From a virus: a stretch of DNA of 40,780 nt. Made by a program: the position numbers and the translations under genes. The notes beneath the pieces are model-generated. The model was not told where the DNA came from. It saw nothing but the letters and a program-made list of their open reading frames with translations, and ran no database searches. Of the stretch, positions 21,238 to 29,845 are shown one piece after another; position 1 is the stretch's first letter; every line of letters starts with the position of its first letter. The stretch spans positions 1 to 40,780 of IMG/VR virus record IMGVR_UViG_3300036770_001870; one strand, given 5' to 3'.

Positions 21238-21238
21238 C

Positions 21239-23347
21239 GTGACGTTTTCTTACAAGAAGCCGGAGTTCGAGTCACTCGAAAGGATGGTTGCGTCCATCTC
21301 GGATATGCTGCAACCGCCCGAGCGGCTAACCGTAAGTCAGGCTGCGGCTGAATATCGAAACATCAATAACCCGCCGGCTTATGTCGGCAAGTGGTCAAAC
21401 GAGAAGACACCCTATCTCGTCGAGATCATGGACACGATGACGAGCCTTGAATATCAGGGCATCATCTTCGTCGGGCCGGCGCGCGTCGGCAAATCCGACC
21501 TGTTCTACAACTGGCTGCTGCACTCGGTTCTCTGCGATCCCGGCGACATGATCTTCTATGCCATGACGCGCGAAGTCGCTCGCGACATCTCGCAGGGCGA
21601 TCTCGGCAAGGTGATGCGCCACACCGAAAAGCTCGGTGAGATGTTGGTCAAGGGCCGCAACAGCGACAACACCTTCGACAAGCGATTCCGCAACGGCATG
21701 CGCCTGCTCATGCGCTGGCCGACGATCACCGAGCTTTCCGGTAAAACGCTTCCGCGCGTCTGGTTCGCTGACTATGACCGAGTCGAGGATGCCGACGACA
21801 TCGCCAAGGAAGGGCCGATGTTCGATCTCGGGATGAAGCGCACCACCACCTACAAGCGCTTCGGCATGACCGTGGCCGAAAGCTCACCTGGCCGTACCGT
21901 CGAGAACCCGAAGTTCGTCCTGTCGTCACCGCATGAGGCACCGCCGGCAAAGGGTATCCTCGGGCTCTACAATCGCGGTGACCGGCGCCGTCGGTACTGG
22001 CGCTGCCTGCACTGCCGCACGCCGTTCGAACCGAGCTTCAAGCTGTTCTGCTACCCGGAGTCGTCCGACTTCATGGAAGCGGCTGAGATGGTCACGCTGC
22101 GCTGCCCGCATTGCGGCTACGACCATACGCCTGACATGAAGCGGGATCTCGACAACAATGACAACGCCCGATGGATCAGGGACTTCATGACCTGGCACCA
22201 GGACGGCTCGCTCACCGGCAAGCCGCCGCGGACCAACATCGCTTCGTTCTGGCTCAAAGGCCCGGCCGCTGCGTTCCAGACGTGGCCGTCACTGGTCTTC
22301 AACTTCCTTCAGGCCAAGGCTGCCTTCGACGCGACCGGCGATGAAGGGCCGCTGAAGAAGACGATCACCACCGACCAAGGCGAGCCCTACATCCCGAAGG
22401 CGCTTGAGTCCGGTCGATCGCCGGAAACCCTCATGGAGAACGCGCGCAATTGGGGCTCGACCAAGGAAGAGCCGACCGTTCCCGACCACGTCCGCTTCCT
22501 GATCGCGTCGGTTGACGTGCAGAGTGGCGCGCGCAGCGGCTTCGTGGTTCAGGTCACCGGCTTCGGCCCAGGCGGCGACGCGGCAGTGATCGACATGTTC
22601 CGCATCCGCAAGTCCAACCGCCTCGACGAAGACGGCGAGCGGATCATCGCCGCACCGGAAGCCTATCTCGAAGATTGGGATCTCATTCGAAGCGAGGTGA
22701 TGGAGAAATCCTATCTGCTCGCCGACGGCTCGGGCCGGCGCATGGCCGTCAAACTCACCGTCTGCGACTATGGCGGCACGGATGGTGTGTCGGTTCAAGC
22801 GCGCGAGTTCTGGCGCAAGCTGCATCGCGAGAACGAGTCGCATCGCTTCACGCTCGTTAAGGGTGAACCGTCGAAGAATGCGCCTTATGTTCAGGTGAAA
22901 TACCCTGACGCAAACCAGAAGGACAAATACAACGCAGCCCGCGGCGACGTGCCGGTGGCCTTCATCAATTCGCTCGAAGGCAAAGACATGCTGGCTGGTC
23001 TACTCGGCCGTACTGATCCGGGCGGCGGCATGTGGACATTCCCGCATTGGGCGCCGACGTGGTTCTACACGCAGATGACCAATGAGATTCGCACCGAGAA
23101 GGGATGGGAGCAACCGAAGAACCACCGCAACCGAAACGAAGCGTGGGACTTGTCCTACTACGCGCTTGCGGCTTTGCGTCTTCCGACTATTCGCGCCCAT
23201 CGTGACGGCTTCTGGAATGCGCCGCCGCCGTGGGCTGCTGAATGGTCAGAGAACATTCTGATCTTCGGCGAAACCTCGAAAGAACCGGAGATCCGGAAGA
23301 AGGACGTCGGCTTTGATCTTGAGGCATTGGGCAAGCTGCTGGCCTGA
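21239..23347 (+). CDS. terL: Terminase large subunit, lambda GpA family
   Basis: A 702-residue protein from GTG 21239. The ATPase has Walker A GPARVGKSD near residue 82 and Walker B RVWFADYDRVED. A zinc-like cluster follows (CLHCRTPF...CPHCGYDH), as in GpA relatives. The nuclease domain starts with IASVDVQSG and continues with CDYGGTDG and WDLSYYALAALRL, which supply the acidic metal ligands. GpA-family motors usually cut at cos sites, so packaging is probably cos-type. An operator-like site begins three bases after the stop. Confidence 0.92.
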   Translation: MTFSYKKPEFESLERMVASISDMLQPPERLTVSQAAAEYRNINNPPAYVGKWSNEKTPYLVEIMDTMTSLEYQGIIFVGPARVGKSDLFYNWLLHSVLCDPGDMIFYAMTREVARDISQGDLGKVMRHTEKLGEMLVKGRNSDNTFDKRFRNGMRLLMRWPTITELSGKTLPRVWFADYDRVEDADDIAKEGPMFDLGMKRTTTYKRFGMTVAESSPGRTVENPKFVLSSPHEAPPAKGILGLYNRGDRRRRYWRCLHCRTPFEPSFKLFCYPESSDFMEAAEMVTLRCPHCGYDHTPDMKRDLDNNDNARWIRDFMTWHQDGSLTGKPPRTNIASFWLKGPAAAFQTWPSLVFNFLQAKAAFDATGDEGPLKKTITTDQGEPYIPKALESGRSPETLMENARNWGSTKEEPTVPDHVRFLIASVDVQSGARSGFVVQVTGFGPGGDAAVIDMFRIRKSNRLDEDGERIIAAPEAYLEDWDLIRSEVMEKSYLLADGSGRRMAVKLTVCDYGGTDGVSVQAREFWRKLHRENESHRFTLVKGEPSKNAPYVQVKYPDANQKDKYNAARGDVPVAFINSLEGKDMLAGLLGRTDPGGGMWTFPHWAPTWFYTQMTNEIRTEKGWEQPKNHRNRNEAWDLSYYALAALRLPTIRAHRDGFWNAPPPWAAEWSENILIFGETSKEPEIRKKDVGFDLEALGKLLA

Positions 23348-23349
23348 TT

Positions 23350-23407
23350 TTCAACAAACGGTTTGCATATCTACATGCTGTAGGCTATACGATAGAAAAT
23401 CCTACAG
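23350..23407 (+). promoter_or_regulatory. Possible internal late promoter with operator and inverted repeat
   Basis: TTGCAT (23363-23368), 17 bp, TATACG (23386-23391) is a modest promoter. Its -35 overlaps the operator-like TTCAAC-AAACG-GTTTGC (23350-23366). CTGTAGG (23378-23384) and CCTACAG (23401-23407) form a 7-bp inverted repeat around the -10 and likely start point. Confidence 0.4.
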
Positions 23408-23422
23408 GACTTGTGTTGCGCG

Positions 23423-23629
23423 ATGACTCTGGTTGACCGCCTGAAAGAAGCCGAAGACGCCCTGCACGAACTCAACATCGGCCGCAACGTCGTCGAGGTT
23501 CGTGACCAGAACGGCGAAACGATTCGCTACGGCGTTCCCGACCGAGCACGTCTCAACGCCTACATCGCGGATCTGAAAAACCAGATCGCCGGCAAGTCCG
23601 TCGGCCCGATGTCTTTTTGGGGTCGCTAA
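23423..23629 (+). CDS. gpW-like head-tail joining protein
   Basis: A 68-residue protein; ATG 23423 is preferred over GTG 23411 because the family starts with this helix. TLVDRLKEAEDALHELNIGRNVVEVRDQNGETIRYGVPDRARLNAYIADLKNQIAG is the gpW fold: helix, short hairpin, helix. gpW binds beneath the portal after packaging and prepares the head for tail attachment. Its stop overlaps the portal start (TAATG). The place between terminase and portal is exactly as in lambda. Confidence 0.88.
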   Translation: MTLVDRLKEAEDALHELNIGRNVVEVRDQNGETIRYGVPDRARLNAYIADLKNQIAGKSVGPMSFWGR

Positions 23630-25407
23630 TGGGCGCTATCAACTACAAGGATTTTGCAGATGTGCTCGGGCCGGCACCGGAAGGTTCTGTGCCGAGCACG
23701 CCCGCGCCTGAAGGTTTCAGGGTGCCGGATGGCGCGGGCACAGTTCACGCTATCGCTGGTGACCCCTATGAAGGCGCAAGCCGGCAGTCCCGCGAACTGG
23801 CGATGTGGCGGCCGAGCAACCAGACCGCCGATCGAGACATCATTCCGAACAAGCGCCTGTCGGATGCGCGCGTCCGCGACACGCTGCGCAACGACTCCTT
23901 CGTTCGAAACGGTCAGCTTCTCCACCAGGACAACATCGTCGGTGGCCTGTTCCTCTTGAACTCGAAGCCGGTCACCAAGATCGTGCTCGGCGACGAAGAC
24001 GAAGTTTGGGAGCGCGAGTTCCAGCAGGAAGTCGAAACGCTCTTCACGCTTTGGGCTGAATCGACCGAAGCCTGGCCGGACTCCACGCGCCGCCACACCT
24101 TCAGTTCGCTCGTGCGACTGGCCGTCGGCACCTTCCTTGCGACCGGCGAAGTGCTGGCGCAAGTCGAGTGGTCCCGCGATCAGGGTGACATCCGGCCGAT
24201 GAACACCTCGATCCGCATGATCGACCTGGACCGCCTGTCCACGCCTCAGAACGCGGCCGGCAATCCGTTCGTCATCGGCGGCGTCGAAGTGAACAAGCGC
24301 CACGTCCCGGTGGCCTATCACATCCGCAAGGCTCACCCCGAGTCCTTCTATGTCGGCCAGGCGTTCGATTGGGAGCGCGTCCCGGCGAAGAAGCCGTGGG
24401 GCCGCCCGCAGATGATCCACCTGTACGACCAGTGGCGCCCGAGCCAGACGCGCGGCATTTCCGATCTGACATCCGGTCTCAAAGAGATGCGGATGACGAA
24501 GACGTTCCGCGAGACTGTCTTGCAGAACGCCGTGGTCAACGCGACCTACGCAGCATCGATCGAGTCCGATCTCGACACCGATTCCATCTTCCAGCGTCTC
24601 GGTGGCGGCAATCTCGGCGAAGACGCTGCTGACGAATATCAGAAGATGATCTCGGGCTACATGGGCGGCTACATGGGTGCTGTCGCCAAGTACATGGGCG
24701 CGAGCAACCAGTTCCAGATCGGCGGCGTGAAGATCCCGCACCTTCCGCCGGGCTCGAAGCTGAACCTTCAGCCTGCGGCCAAGGGCGGCCCGCTTGGAAC
24801 GGATCTCGAAAAGTCGCTGCTGCGGCACATCGCGGCCGCGCTCGGCGTGAGCTACGAGCAGCTTTCCAAGGACTACACCGAGACCAACTACTCGTCGGCC
24901 CGCGCAGCAATGACCGAGACCTGGAAGCGCATGGTCGCGCTGAAGTCGCTCATTGCCGACCGCTTCGCCTCGACCATCTTCCGCCTTTGGCTCGAAGAAG
25001 CCATCAACTCAGGCATGATCACGTCGCTGCCCCGCCGCTTGGGCACCGACAGCGCTTGGCTCTATCAGCCCTTCAAGATGGAAGCGATCAGCGCTTGTGA
25101 GTGGATCGGCGCATCCCGCGGCCAGATCGACGAACTGAAGGAAACGCAGGCTGCGGTTCTGCGCATGAAGTACGGCCTTTCGACCGTCGAGCGCGAGTCG
25201 TCGCGCCTCGGTATCGACTGGCGCCAGAACATCAAGCAGATGGCTCGCGAGAAGGAAGCGTTCGAAGACGCAGACTTCCAGCATCCAGCCACCGTCACCG
25301 ACAACACCATGAACGCTTCGACCGGTGAGCCCGGCGATCCGTCGTCCTCGACCGGTAGCGGCAACGCTCAGGTCGATCCGGACTTCGCAGACATCCTCGG
25401 GGAATGA
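23629..25407 (+). CDS. Portal protein, lambda gpB family
   Basis: A 592-residue protein from ATG 23629, overlapping the gpW stop. DARVRDTLRNDSFVRNGQLLHQDNIVGG and the following clip/wing regions are typical of lambda-type portals, as are RGISDLTSGLKEMRMTKTFRETVLQNAVVNATY and SYEQLSKDYTETNYSSARAAMTETWKRM. Twelve copies should form the DNA channel at one head vertex and the terminase docking site. Both ends carry the shared motif: KDFADVLGP near residue 8 and PDFADILGE at the C-terminus. Such tagging of both tails is unusual for a portal. Confidence 0.92.
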   Translation: MGAINYKDFADVLGPAPEGSVPSTPAPEGFRVPDGAGTVHAIAGDPYEGASRQSRELAMWRPSNQTADRDIIPNKRLSDARVRDTLRNDSFVRNGQLLHQDNIVGGLFLLNSKPVTKIVLGDEDEVWEREFQQEVETLFTLWAESTEAWPDSTRRHTFSSLVRLAVGTFLATGEVLAQVEWSRDQGDIRPMNTSIRMIDLDRLSTPQNAAGNPFVIGGVEVNKRHVPVAYHIRKAHPESFYVGQAFDWERVPAKKPWGRPQMIHLYDQWRPSQTRGISDLTSGLKEMRMTKTFRETVLQNAVVNATYAASIESDLDTDSIFQRLGGGNLGEDAADEYQKMISGYMGGYMGAVAKYMGASNQFQIGGVKIPHLPPGSKLNLQPAAKGGPLGTDLEKSLLRHIAAALGVSYEQLSKDYTETNYSSARAAMTETWKRMVALKSLIADRFASTIFRLWLEEAINSGMITSLPRRLGTDSAWLYQPFKMEAISACEWIGASRGQIDELKETQAAVLRMKYGLSTVERESSRLGIDWRQNIKQMAREKEAFEDADFQHPATVTDNTMNASTGEPGDPSSSTGSGNAQVDPDFADILGE

Positions 25408-26747
25408 CCATGACCACCACCAACGCACTGCTGGCACGCTTCGACAACGCACCGATCCTCTACGATGAGGATGCCGGCAGCACGCTCGTTGCGAACCTGC
25501 ATCATGCGTTCGAACTGGCCGAGCGCATTTCCGCTGCGAACGACAACGGCGAGATCCAGATGCGCGACGGCTTCTGGCCTGATCCGGATCACTGGCTCGC
25601 GACCTACCGCCCTTACAATGTGAAGGACGGCATTCTGTCGATCCCGGTCAAGGGAGTCCTGCTCAATGACTTCGCGTGGGCCGACGGCGAATACGCGACT
25701 GGCTACGTCTACATCCGCAAGGCGATCGAGCGCGGCATGGCTGATCCCGAAGTGCATGGCATCGCCTTCGTGATCAACTCCGGCGGCGGTGAAGTCGCCG
25801 GCAACTTCGACCTGGCCGACGATATCTACGCGCTCCGCAGCAAGAAGCCGATGCGCGCCTTCGCATCCGAGCACGCCTATTCGGCAGCATACTCGATCGC
25901 CTCCGCGACAGACCGAATCATTGTTGCGCGAACCGGTGGAGTCGGCTCGATCGGCGTCGTTACCTCGCGCATGGACTACAGCGAAGCCTTGGACAAGGCA
26001 GGTATCAAGGTGCATCTGATCCACTACGGGAAACAGAAGGTTGATTCCTACAGCACCAAGCCGTTGTCAAAAGAGGCAAAAGAGCGTATTCAGGCTCGTG
26101 TAGACGAGCTTGGAGAGATCTTCGTGGCGACAGTCGCCCGAAATCGAAGCATGGATGCGGACGTTATTCGGGCAACCGAAGCCGGCGTATTCACCGCTTC
26201 ACAAGCAACGTCGAATGGGCTCGCCGATGAAATCGGTTCGCTTGACGACTCCGTCGCCGCATTTGCGGCAGAACTGTCCAACCGCAGGAAAGGAAAACTC
26301 ACCATGTCTGGACAGACGACTACCGAAAAGACGGTCGATCAGGCGGCCGTTGACGCTGCCCGCGCTGAAGGCCACGCTGCCGGCAAGCTCGAAGGCATCA
26401 AGGAAGGCACCAAGGCAGCCTTCGATCGCATCAACTCGATCCTGGCATCCGACGCCGCCAAGACCCGCCCGGTCATGGCTCTGAAGATGGCTGTCGGTGA
26501 GAAGTTCGCAGCCCTCGACGCAGCGACCGTCACCGAAATGCTCGGCGAACTGCCGGAAGAGAAGGCCGAAGCCAAGCAGGAGTCGACCACCGACACCAAC
26601 GCGACCGGCAAGAACTTCAAGGAAGAGATGAATTCCGAGAAGCCGACCGACCACGGTCACCCCGGCGGTGCAGACGAAGCGAACGGAATGACCCGTGCGC
26701 AGAAGTTGCTCGCGCAGACGAAGGGTCCGGTCAAGACCACGGCCTGA
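25404..26747 (+). CDS. S49-family prohead protease with scaffold tail (lambda gpC-like)
   Basis: A 447-residue protein whose ATG overlaps the portal stop. Residues about 60-290 are an SppA/ClpP-like S49 peptidase: FVINSGGGEVAGNFDLADDIYAL, then EHAYSAAYSIAS with the likely nucleophile Ser160, and RTGGVGSIGVV. The C-terminal 150 residues are a Gln/Glu/Lys-rich helical region (AAVDAARAEGHAAGKLEGIKEGTKAAF...) typical of the scaffold fused to gpC-type proteases. It should assemble the procapsid and then cleave itself and the scaffold. Confidence 0.88.
   Translation: MTMTTTNALLARFDNAPILYDEDAGSTLVANLHHAFELAERISAANDNGEIQMRDGFWPDPDHWLATYRPYNVKDGILSIPVKGVLLNDFAWADGEYATGYVYIRKAIERGMADPEVHGIAFVINSGGGEVAGNFDLADDIYALRSKKPMRAFASEHAYSAAYSIASATDRIIVARTGGVGSIGVVTSRMDYSEALDKAGIKVHLIHYGKQKVDSYSTKPLSKEAKERIQARVDELGEIFVATVARNRSMDADVIRATEAGVFTASQATSNGLADEIGSLDDSVAAFAAELSNRRKGKLTMSGQTTTEKTVDQAAVDAARAEGHAAGKLEGIKEGTKAAFDRINSILASDAAKTRPVMALKMAVGEKFAALDAATVTEMLGELPEEKAEAKQESTTDTNATGKNFKEEMNSEKPTDHGHPGGADEANGMTRAQKLLAQTKGPVKTTA
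26304..26747 (+). CDS. Nested scaffold protein from internal start (Nu3-like)
   Basis: Within the protease gene, AGGAAAGGA lies about ten bases before ATG 26304, exactly at the junction between protease and scaffold regions. Initiation there would give a 147-residue protein identical to the C-terminal scaffold (SGQTTTEKTVDQ...VKTTA). In lambda, Nu3 is made this way inside gene C. The scaffold is needed in excess over the protease, which this arrangement provides. Inferred from the ribosome site and the lambda parallel. Confidence 0.6.
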   Translation: MSGQTTTEKTVDQAAVDAARAEGHAAGKLEGIKEGTKAAFDRINSILASDAAKTRPVMALKMAVGEKFAALDAATVTEMLGELPEEKAEAKQESTTDTNATGKNFKEEMNSEKPTDHGHPGGADEANGMTRAQKLLAQTKGPVKTTA

Positions 26748-26781
26748 TCCACCCCGTTGCGGACACCAGGCCGCGCGTAAA

Positions 26782-26798
26782 TTCAACAGTTTGGTGAA
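26782..26798. promoter_or_regulatory. Operator-like site before the decoration gene
   Basis: TTCAAC-AGTTT-GGTGAA matches the dispersed palindrome with one mismatch in the right half. It ends 12 bases before ATG 26811, partly overlapping the GAAAGG ribosome site. Confidence 0.4.
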
Positions 26799-26810
26799 AG
26801 GACACCGACA

Positions 26811-27269
26811 ATGGCAACCTACAACAGCGCATACCTTGCCCACCTGGCCGGTGTTCCGAGCCAGGAATCCGACGTCATCAACCCGGTGGCTGAAGGTCTC
26901 ATCGTCTCGCATACGCCGGCTCCGGTGATCGAGGATATGACCATCGCCGCCAACCAGACCATCACTGGTGTCTACGTTCCCGTCGGCTTCGACGCCTCGG
27001 GACACCTGGTGCCGGCCGTTTGGGATGCCACCTACGCATCTGCCGGCGTTCGCGCCGTCGGTCTGCTGGTGCGCCCGATCACCACTGGCGCATCGCCGAT
27101 CCAGGGTCAGCCTGTCATGCGCTCCGGCGCCGTGAACATGGACATGATCGCCTGGCCGGCATCGTTCGATACGGATGAGAAGAAGCTCGAAGCCTTCCGC
27201 GGCGCTCCGACTCCGACTCAGTTCGTCGTCAAGAAGGTCCGCAAGGGCGCAACCGTGGCCGCTCCCTAA
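26811..27269 (+). CDS. Head decoration protein (lambda gpD-like)
   Basis: A 152-residue protein. IVSHTPAPVIEDMTIAANQTITGVYVPVGFDASGHLVPAV...GVRAVGLLVRPI...PVMRSGAVNMDMIAWP is the gpD-type beta fold, though longer than lambda gpD (110 residues). Trimers normally stabilise the expanded capsid at its three-fold positions. It lies between the protease/scaffold gene and the capsid gene, as in lambda. GAAAGG gives the ribosome site. Confidence 0.85.
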   Translation: MATYNSAYLAHLAGVPSQESDVINPVAEGLIVSHTPAPVIEDMTIAANQTITGVYVPVGFDASGHLVPAVWDATYASAGVRAVGLLVRPITTGASPIQGQPVMRSGAVNMDMIAWPASFDTDEKKLEAFRGAPTPTQFVVKKVRKGATVAAP

Positions 27270-27316
27270 GCAGTCAGGCTTGGGATTAACGTTTTCAAAG
27301 AAAGGAAAATCAAGCC

Positions 27317-28408
27317 ATGACTATCGAACTTTGGGAAAGCCGCGATCTGTACGAACTGCGTACCGATCCGCGTATGGACCCGCTGCCGAGCTTCATCCTC
27401 GACACGTTCTTCACCACCACCTTCTTCTCCGAAGACGAGAAGATCCGCTTCCTCGATCTGCCTGAAGCTGACCGCTTCCTGGCACCGTTCAGCCTGCCGG
27501 CCGAACAGGGTAAGCCGCTCGACTCCACCAAGGGTGAGAGCATCGAGTCGTTCCTGCCGCCCTATATCAAGCTGCTCAATGCGATCCGTCCGGAAGACGC
27601 GAAGAACGTCCGTCCGTCCGAGATCTTCCGCAACGGCGGTCAGCGCCCGTCGCTGGAAGAGCGCTTCGACATGCGCGTGCAGGAAATGGTGGAGCGTCAC
27701 ATCCGCGCGATCCGCATGCGCGAGATCTGGATGGCGGCTCGCGCCTTCATCGACGGCAAGGTGCTGATCGAGTATGAGCGCGATCAGGGTGCAGCCAATC
27801 CGTCTGTCCTGCTCGACTTCGGTCGCGACACCGGCCATACGGTCACGCTCACCGCCGACTACTGGTCTGATCCCACCGCTGACATCCTTGGCGATGTCGA
27901 GGCTTGGGCGAACACCATGGTCCGCGCTCTGCGTGGCGGCTCGCCGAACATGCTCATCGTTGGTGCGCAGGTTGCGCCTTACTTCAAGGCCAACAACGGC
28001 ATCAAGGACATGCTGGACACCCGCTATCGCGGCGGCGAAGGCGTGACCTTCAACCGTGGCATCCTCATCACCGAGCAGCCGCTCACCTACATCGGTCAGT
28101 TGAAGACCGGTCTCGATGTCTGGATGTATAAGGATACCGTCGATATCCCGAACGGTGCCGGCAAGACCAAGATCGACCTCATGAACGAAAAGGACGTTCT
28201 GCTGGTCGCTCCGGGTGCAACCGGTGTTCGTGCCTACGGCGCGATCTACGACAACGATGCCATCAAGGCGGGCATGTCGAACATCGACATCTTCCAGAAG
28301 ATGTACGATGAGAAGAACCCCGGCGCTGACTTCCTGCTTTCGCAGTCGAGCCCGCTGCCGATCCCGCTTTACCCGAACCGGACCTTCAAGGCCCGCGTCC
28401 TGGCCTAA
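27317..28408 (+). CDS. Major capsid protein (lambda gpE family)
   Basis: A 363-residue protein with AAAGGA upstream. The typical features of the Phage_cap_E family are present: an N-terminal arm with PSFILDTFFTTTFFSEDEKIRFLDL, the acidic loop NAIRPEDAKNVRPSEIF, the spine helix MVERHIRAIRMREIWMAARAFIDGKVLIEYE, and a C-terminal SSPLPIPLYPNRTFKARV. HK97-fold capsid subunit; hundreds of copies per head. A strong terminator-like hairpin follows, so its high expression may be partly uncoupled from downstream genes. Confidence 0.93.
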   Translation: MTIELWESRDLYELRTDPRMDPLPSFILDTFFTTTFFSEDEKIRFLDLPEADRFLAPFSLPAEQGKPLDSTKGESIESFLPPYIKLLNAIRPEDAKNVRPSEIFRNGGQRPSLEERFDMRVQEMVERHIRAIRMREIWMAARAFIDGKVLIEYERDQGAANPSVLLDFGRDTGHTVTLTADYWSDPTADILGDVEAWANTMVRALRGGSPNMLIVGAQVAPYFKANNGIKDMLDTRYRGGEGVTFNRGILITEQPLTYIGQLKTGLDVWMYKDTVDIPNGAGKTKIDLMNEKDVLLVAPGATGVRAYGAIYDNDAIKAGMSNIDIFQKMYDEKNPGADFLLSQSSPLPIPLYPNRTFKARVLA

Positions 28409-28425
28409 GCGCCCTGAACTGGATC

Positions 28426-28449
28426 GAGCCGGCCGAGTGCCGGCTCTTT
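28426..28449 (+). terminator. Terminator-like hairpin after the capsid gene
   Basis: GAGCCGGC (28426-28433) and GCCGGCTC (28439-28446) form a perfect 8-bp stem with a 5-base loop, followed by TTT. The T-run is short, so partial termination is likely. The operator-like TTCCAC-ATTCT-GTTGAA (28448-28464) starts at its end. Confidence 0.65.
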
Positions 28450-28489
28450 CCACATTCTGTTGAAACCCAACCCTGAAAAGGAACCGCAG

Positions 28490-28894
28490 ATGACCACTGT
28501 AATGGCATTCGCATTGCATGCGATCAGCACCCGCATCGCCGGCACCAAGACCATGATCCCGGCTTCCACCAAGGCCGAGCCGTCGGTCTTTGTCACCACC
28601 GCAGCCAAGCTCAAGGAACTCGAAAAGCTCGGTGCTGCCCGCGAGGCAAGCGACGACGAGATCGCCATCGCCGAGCGTCGCGAGACCGTGATCGACGCCA
28701 CCAAGGAAGCTCCGGCTCCGAAGTCGAGCGTCGGCGATGAGCGCCCGGCTGTCGCCGCTGAAGGTGACCCGCAGGGCAACAAGAAGGCTGCCGCCAAGGC
28801 CGCCGAAGCCAAGCCTGCCGAAGCCCCGGCAACTGAAACGCCGGCCGCAACCGATCCTGCCGCCGCGGGCGCTCCCGCAACGGAAGAGATCTAA
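28490..28894 (+). CDS. Head-completion accessory protein with Ala/Glu/Lys-rich tail
   Basis: A 134-residue protein. ATG 28490 with AAGGAA seven bases upstream is chosen over TTG 28460. Residues 1-70 are ordered-looking (TTVMAFALHAISTRIAGTKTMIPASTKAEPSVFVTTAAKLKELEKLGAAREAS). The last 60 are low-complexity Ala/Pro/Glu/Lys. It has the place of lambda gpFI, which helps packaging and also has an unusual composition, but no sequence relation is claimed. Its stop overlaps the next start (TAATG). Confidence 0.6.
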   Translation: MTTVMAFALHAISTRIAGTKTMIPASTKAEPSVFVTTAAKLKELEKLGAAREASDDEIAIAERRETVIDATKEAPAPKSSVGDERPAVAAEGDPQGNKKAAAKAAEAKPAEAPATETPAATDPAAAGAPATEEI

Positions 28895-29265
28895 TGCGCT
28901 CAGTCCGCGACATCAAAAAGCGGGCTCGTGGCGACGTGCATGATCGCATGCGCGTCGCTGCTCTTTATCTGGAAACGCCAAGCTCGTTTCCGGTGCCGTG
29001 CTTCGTGCGCGTGCATACCAAATTCGCAGCCCTCGGCGACATGAAGGGCACCAGTTTCGACTACGCAGAACGCCTCGATACGACGCCGAAGCTCATCTTC
29101 TGGCGCGAAGACGGCATCGAACCGCAGCGAAACGCAATCGTATCTGTCGAGCCCGGTGAGGCATACCAGATCGACCACGTCTCCCCGCCCGACGGTCAGA
29201 CCATCACCGCGACCGTCGTCCTGCTCGAAGCTGAAGACGCAGCCGGTCTCCCGGTTCCGGAGTGA
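28894..29265 (+). CDS. Head-tail connector (gpFII-like position)
   Basis: A 123-residue protein. The basic N-terminus (RSVRDIKKRARGDVHDRMRVAALYL) followed by a beta-rich body (PVPCFVRVHTKFAALGDMKG...LIFWREDGIEPQRNAIVSVEPGEAYQIDHVSPPDGQTITATVVLL) is typical of head-tail joining proteins that fill the neck between portal/gpW and tail. It sits between capsid accessory and gpZ-like genes, the place of lambda gpFII. Confidence 0.72.
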   Translation: MRSVRDIKKRARGDVHDRMRVAALYLETPSSFPVPCFVRVHTKFAALGDMKGTSFDYAERLDTTPKLIFWREDGIEPQRNAIVSVEPGEAYQIDHVSPPDGQTITATVVLLEAEDAAGLPVPE

Positions 29266-29269
29266 CCAG

Positions 29270-29845
29270 ATGGCCGAGTATTTCGCCGTGGCTGTATCCG
29301 GCATCAAGTCGATCGAAGGCATCGACGAGCTAGAGCCGGCGATCCTCAAAGCCGCGAAACTGGCAGTCAACGCAACCGTTCGCCGTGGTCAGACCAAGGC
29401 CGCGCGCTCGATGGAGCGGCAGATCAAATTCCCCAAGGGCTATCTCACGGGCGCCGACGGTCGCCTGGCTATCGCCCGCTTCGCCAACGAGTCGAACCTG
29501 GAAGCTGTTCTGCGCGGCCGCGATCGGCCGACATCCCTGGCGCGCTTCGTCTCAGGCGGCGCCAAGGTTGGCAAGAAGGGCGGCGTCAGTGTCGAGGTTG
29601 ACCCTGGCATCGCCAAGTACATGCCGAGCGGCTTCGCGATCAAGCTGAAGAACAACAACATCGGCCTGGCGATCCGAACCAACGATCCGCCGAGCATGGG
29701 CGCGAAGAAGATCGCCGAAGGGCTGTATCTGCTCTACGGGCCGTCGGTCGATCAGGTCTTTAACAAGACCCGTGACGAGATCTCCGGCGACCTTCAGGAC
29801 TATCTCAACAAAGAGTTTCAACGGCTACTGGACCTGAACCTATGA
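29270..29845 (+). CDS. Minor tail protein Z-like
   Basis: A 191-residue protein from ATG 29270, four bases after the upstream stop. ILKAAKLAVNATVRRGQTKAARSMERQIKFPKGYL and LRGRDRPTSLARFVSGG match the prophage minor tail protein Z family. In lambda, gpZ acts at the head-proximal end of the tail before head joining. The end of the gene overlaps the next start by four bases. Confidence 0.8.
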   Translation: MAEYFAVAVSGIKSIEGIDELEPAILKAAKLAVNATVRRGQTKAARSMERQIKFPKGYLTGADGRLAIARFANESNLEAVLRGRDRPTSLARFVSGGAKVGKKGGVSVEVDPGIAKYMPSGFAIKLKNNNIGLAIRTNDPPSMGAKKIAEGLYLLYGPSVDQVFNKTRDEISGDLQDYLNKEFQRLLDLNL

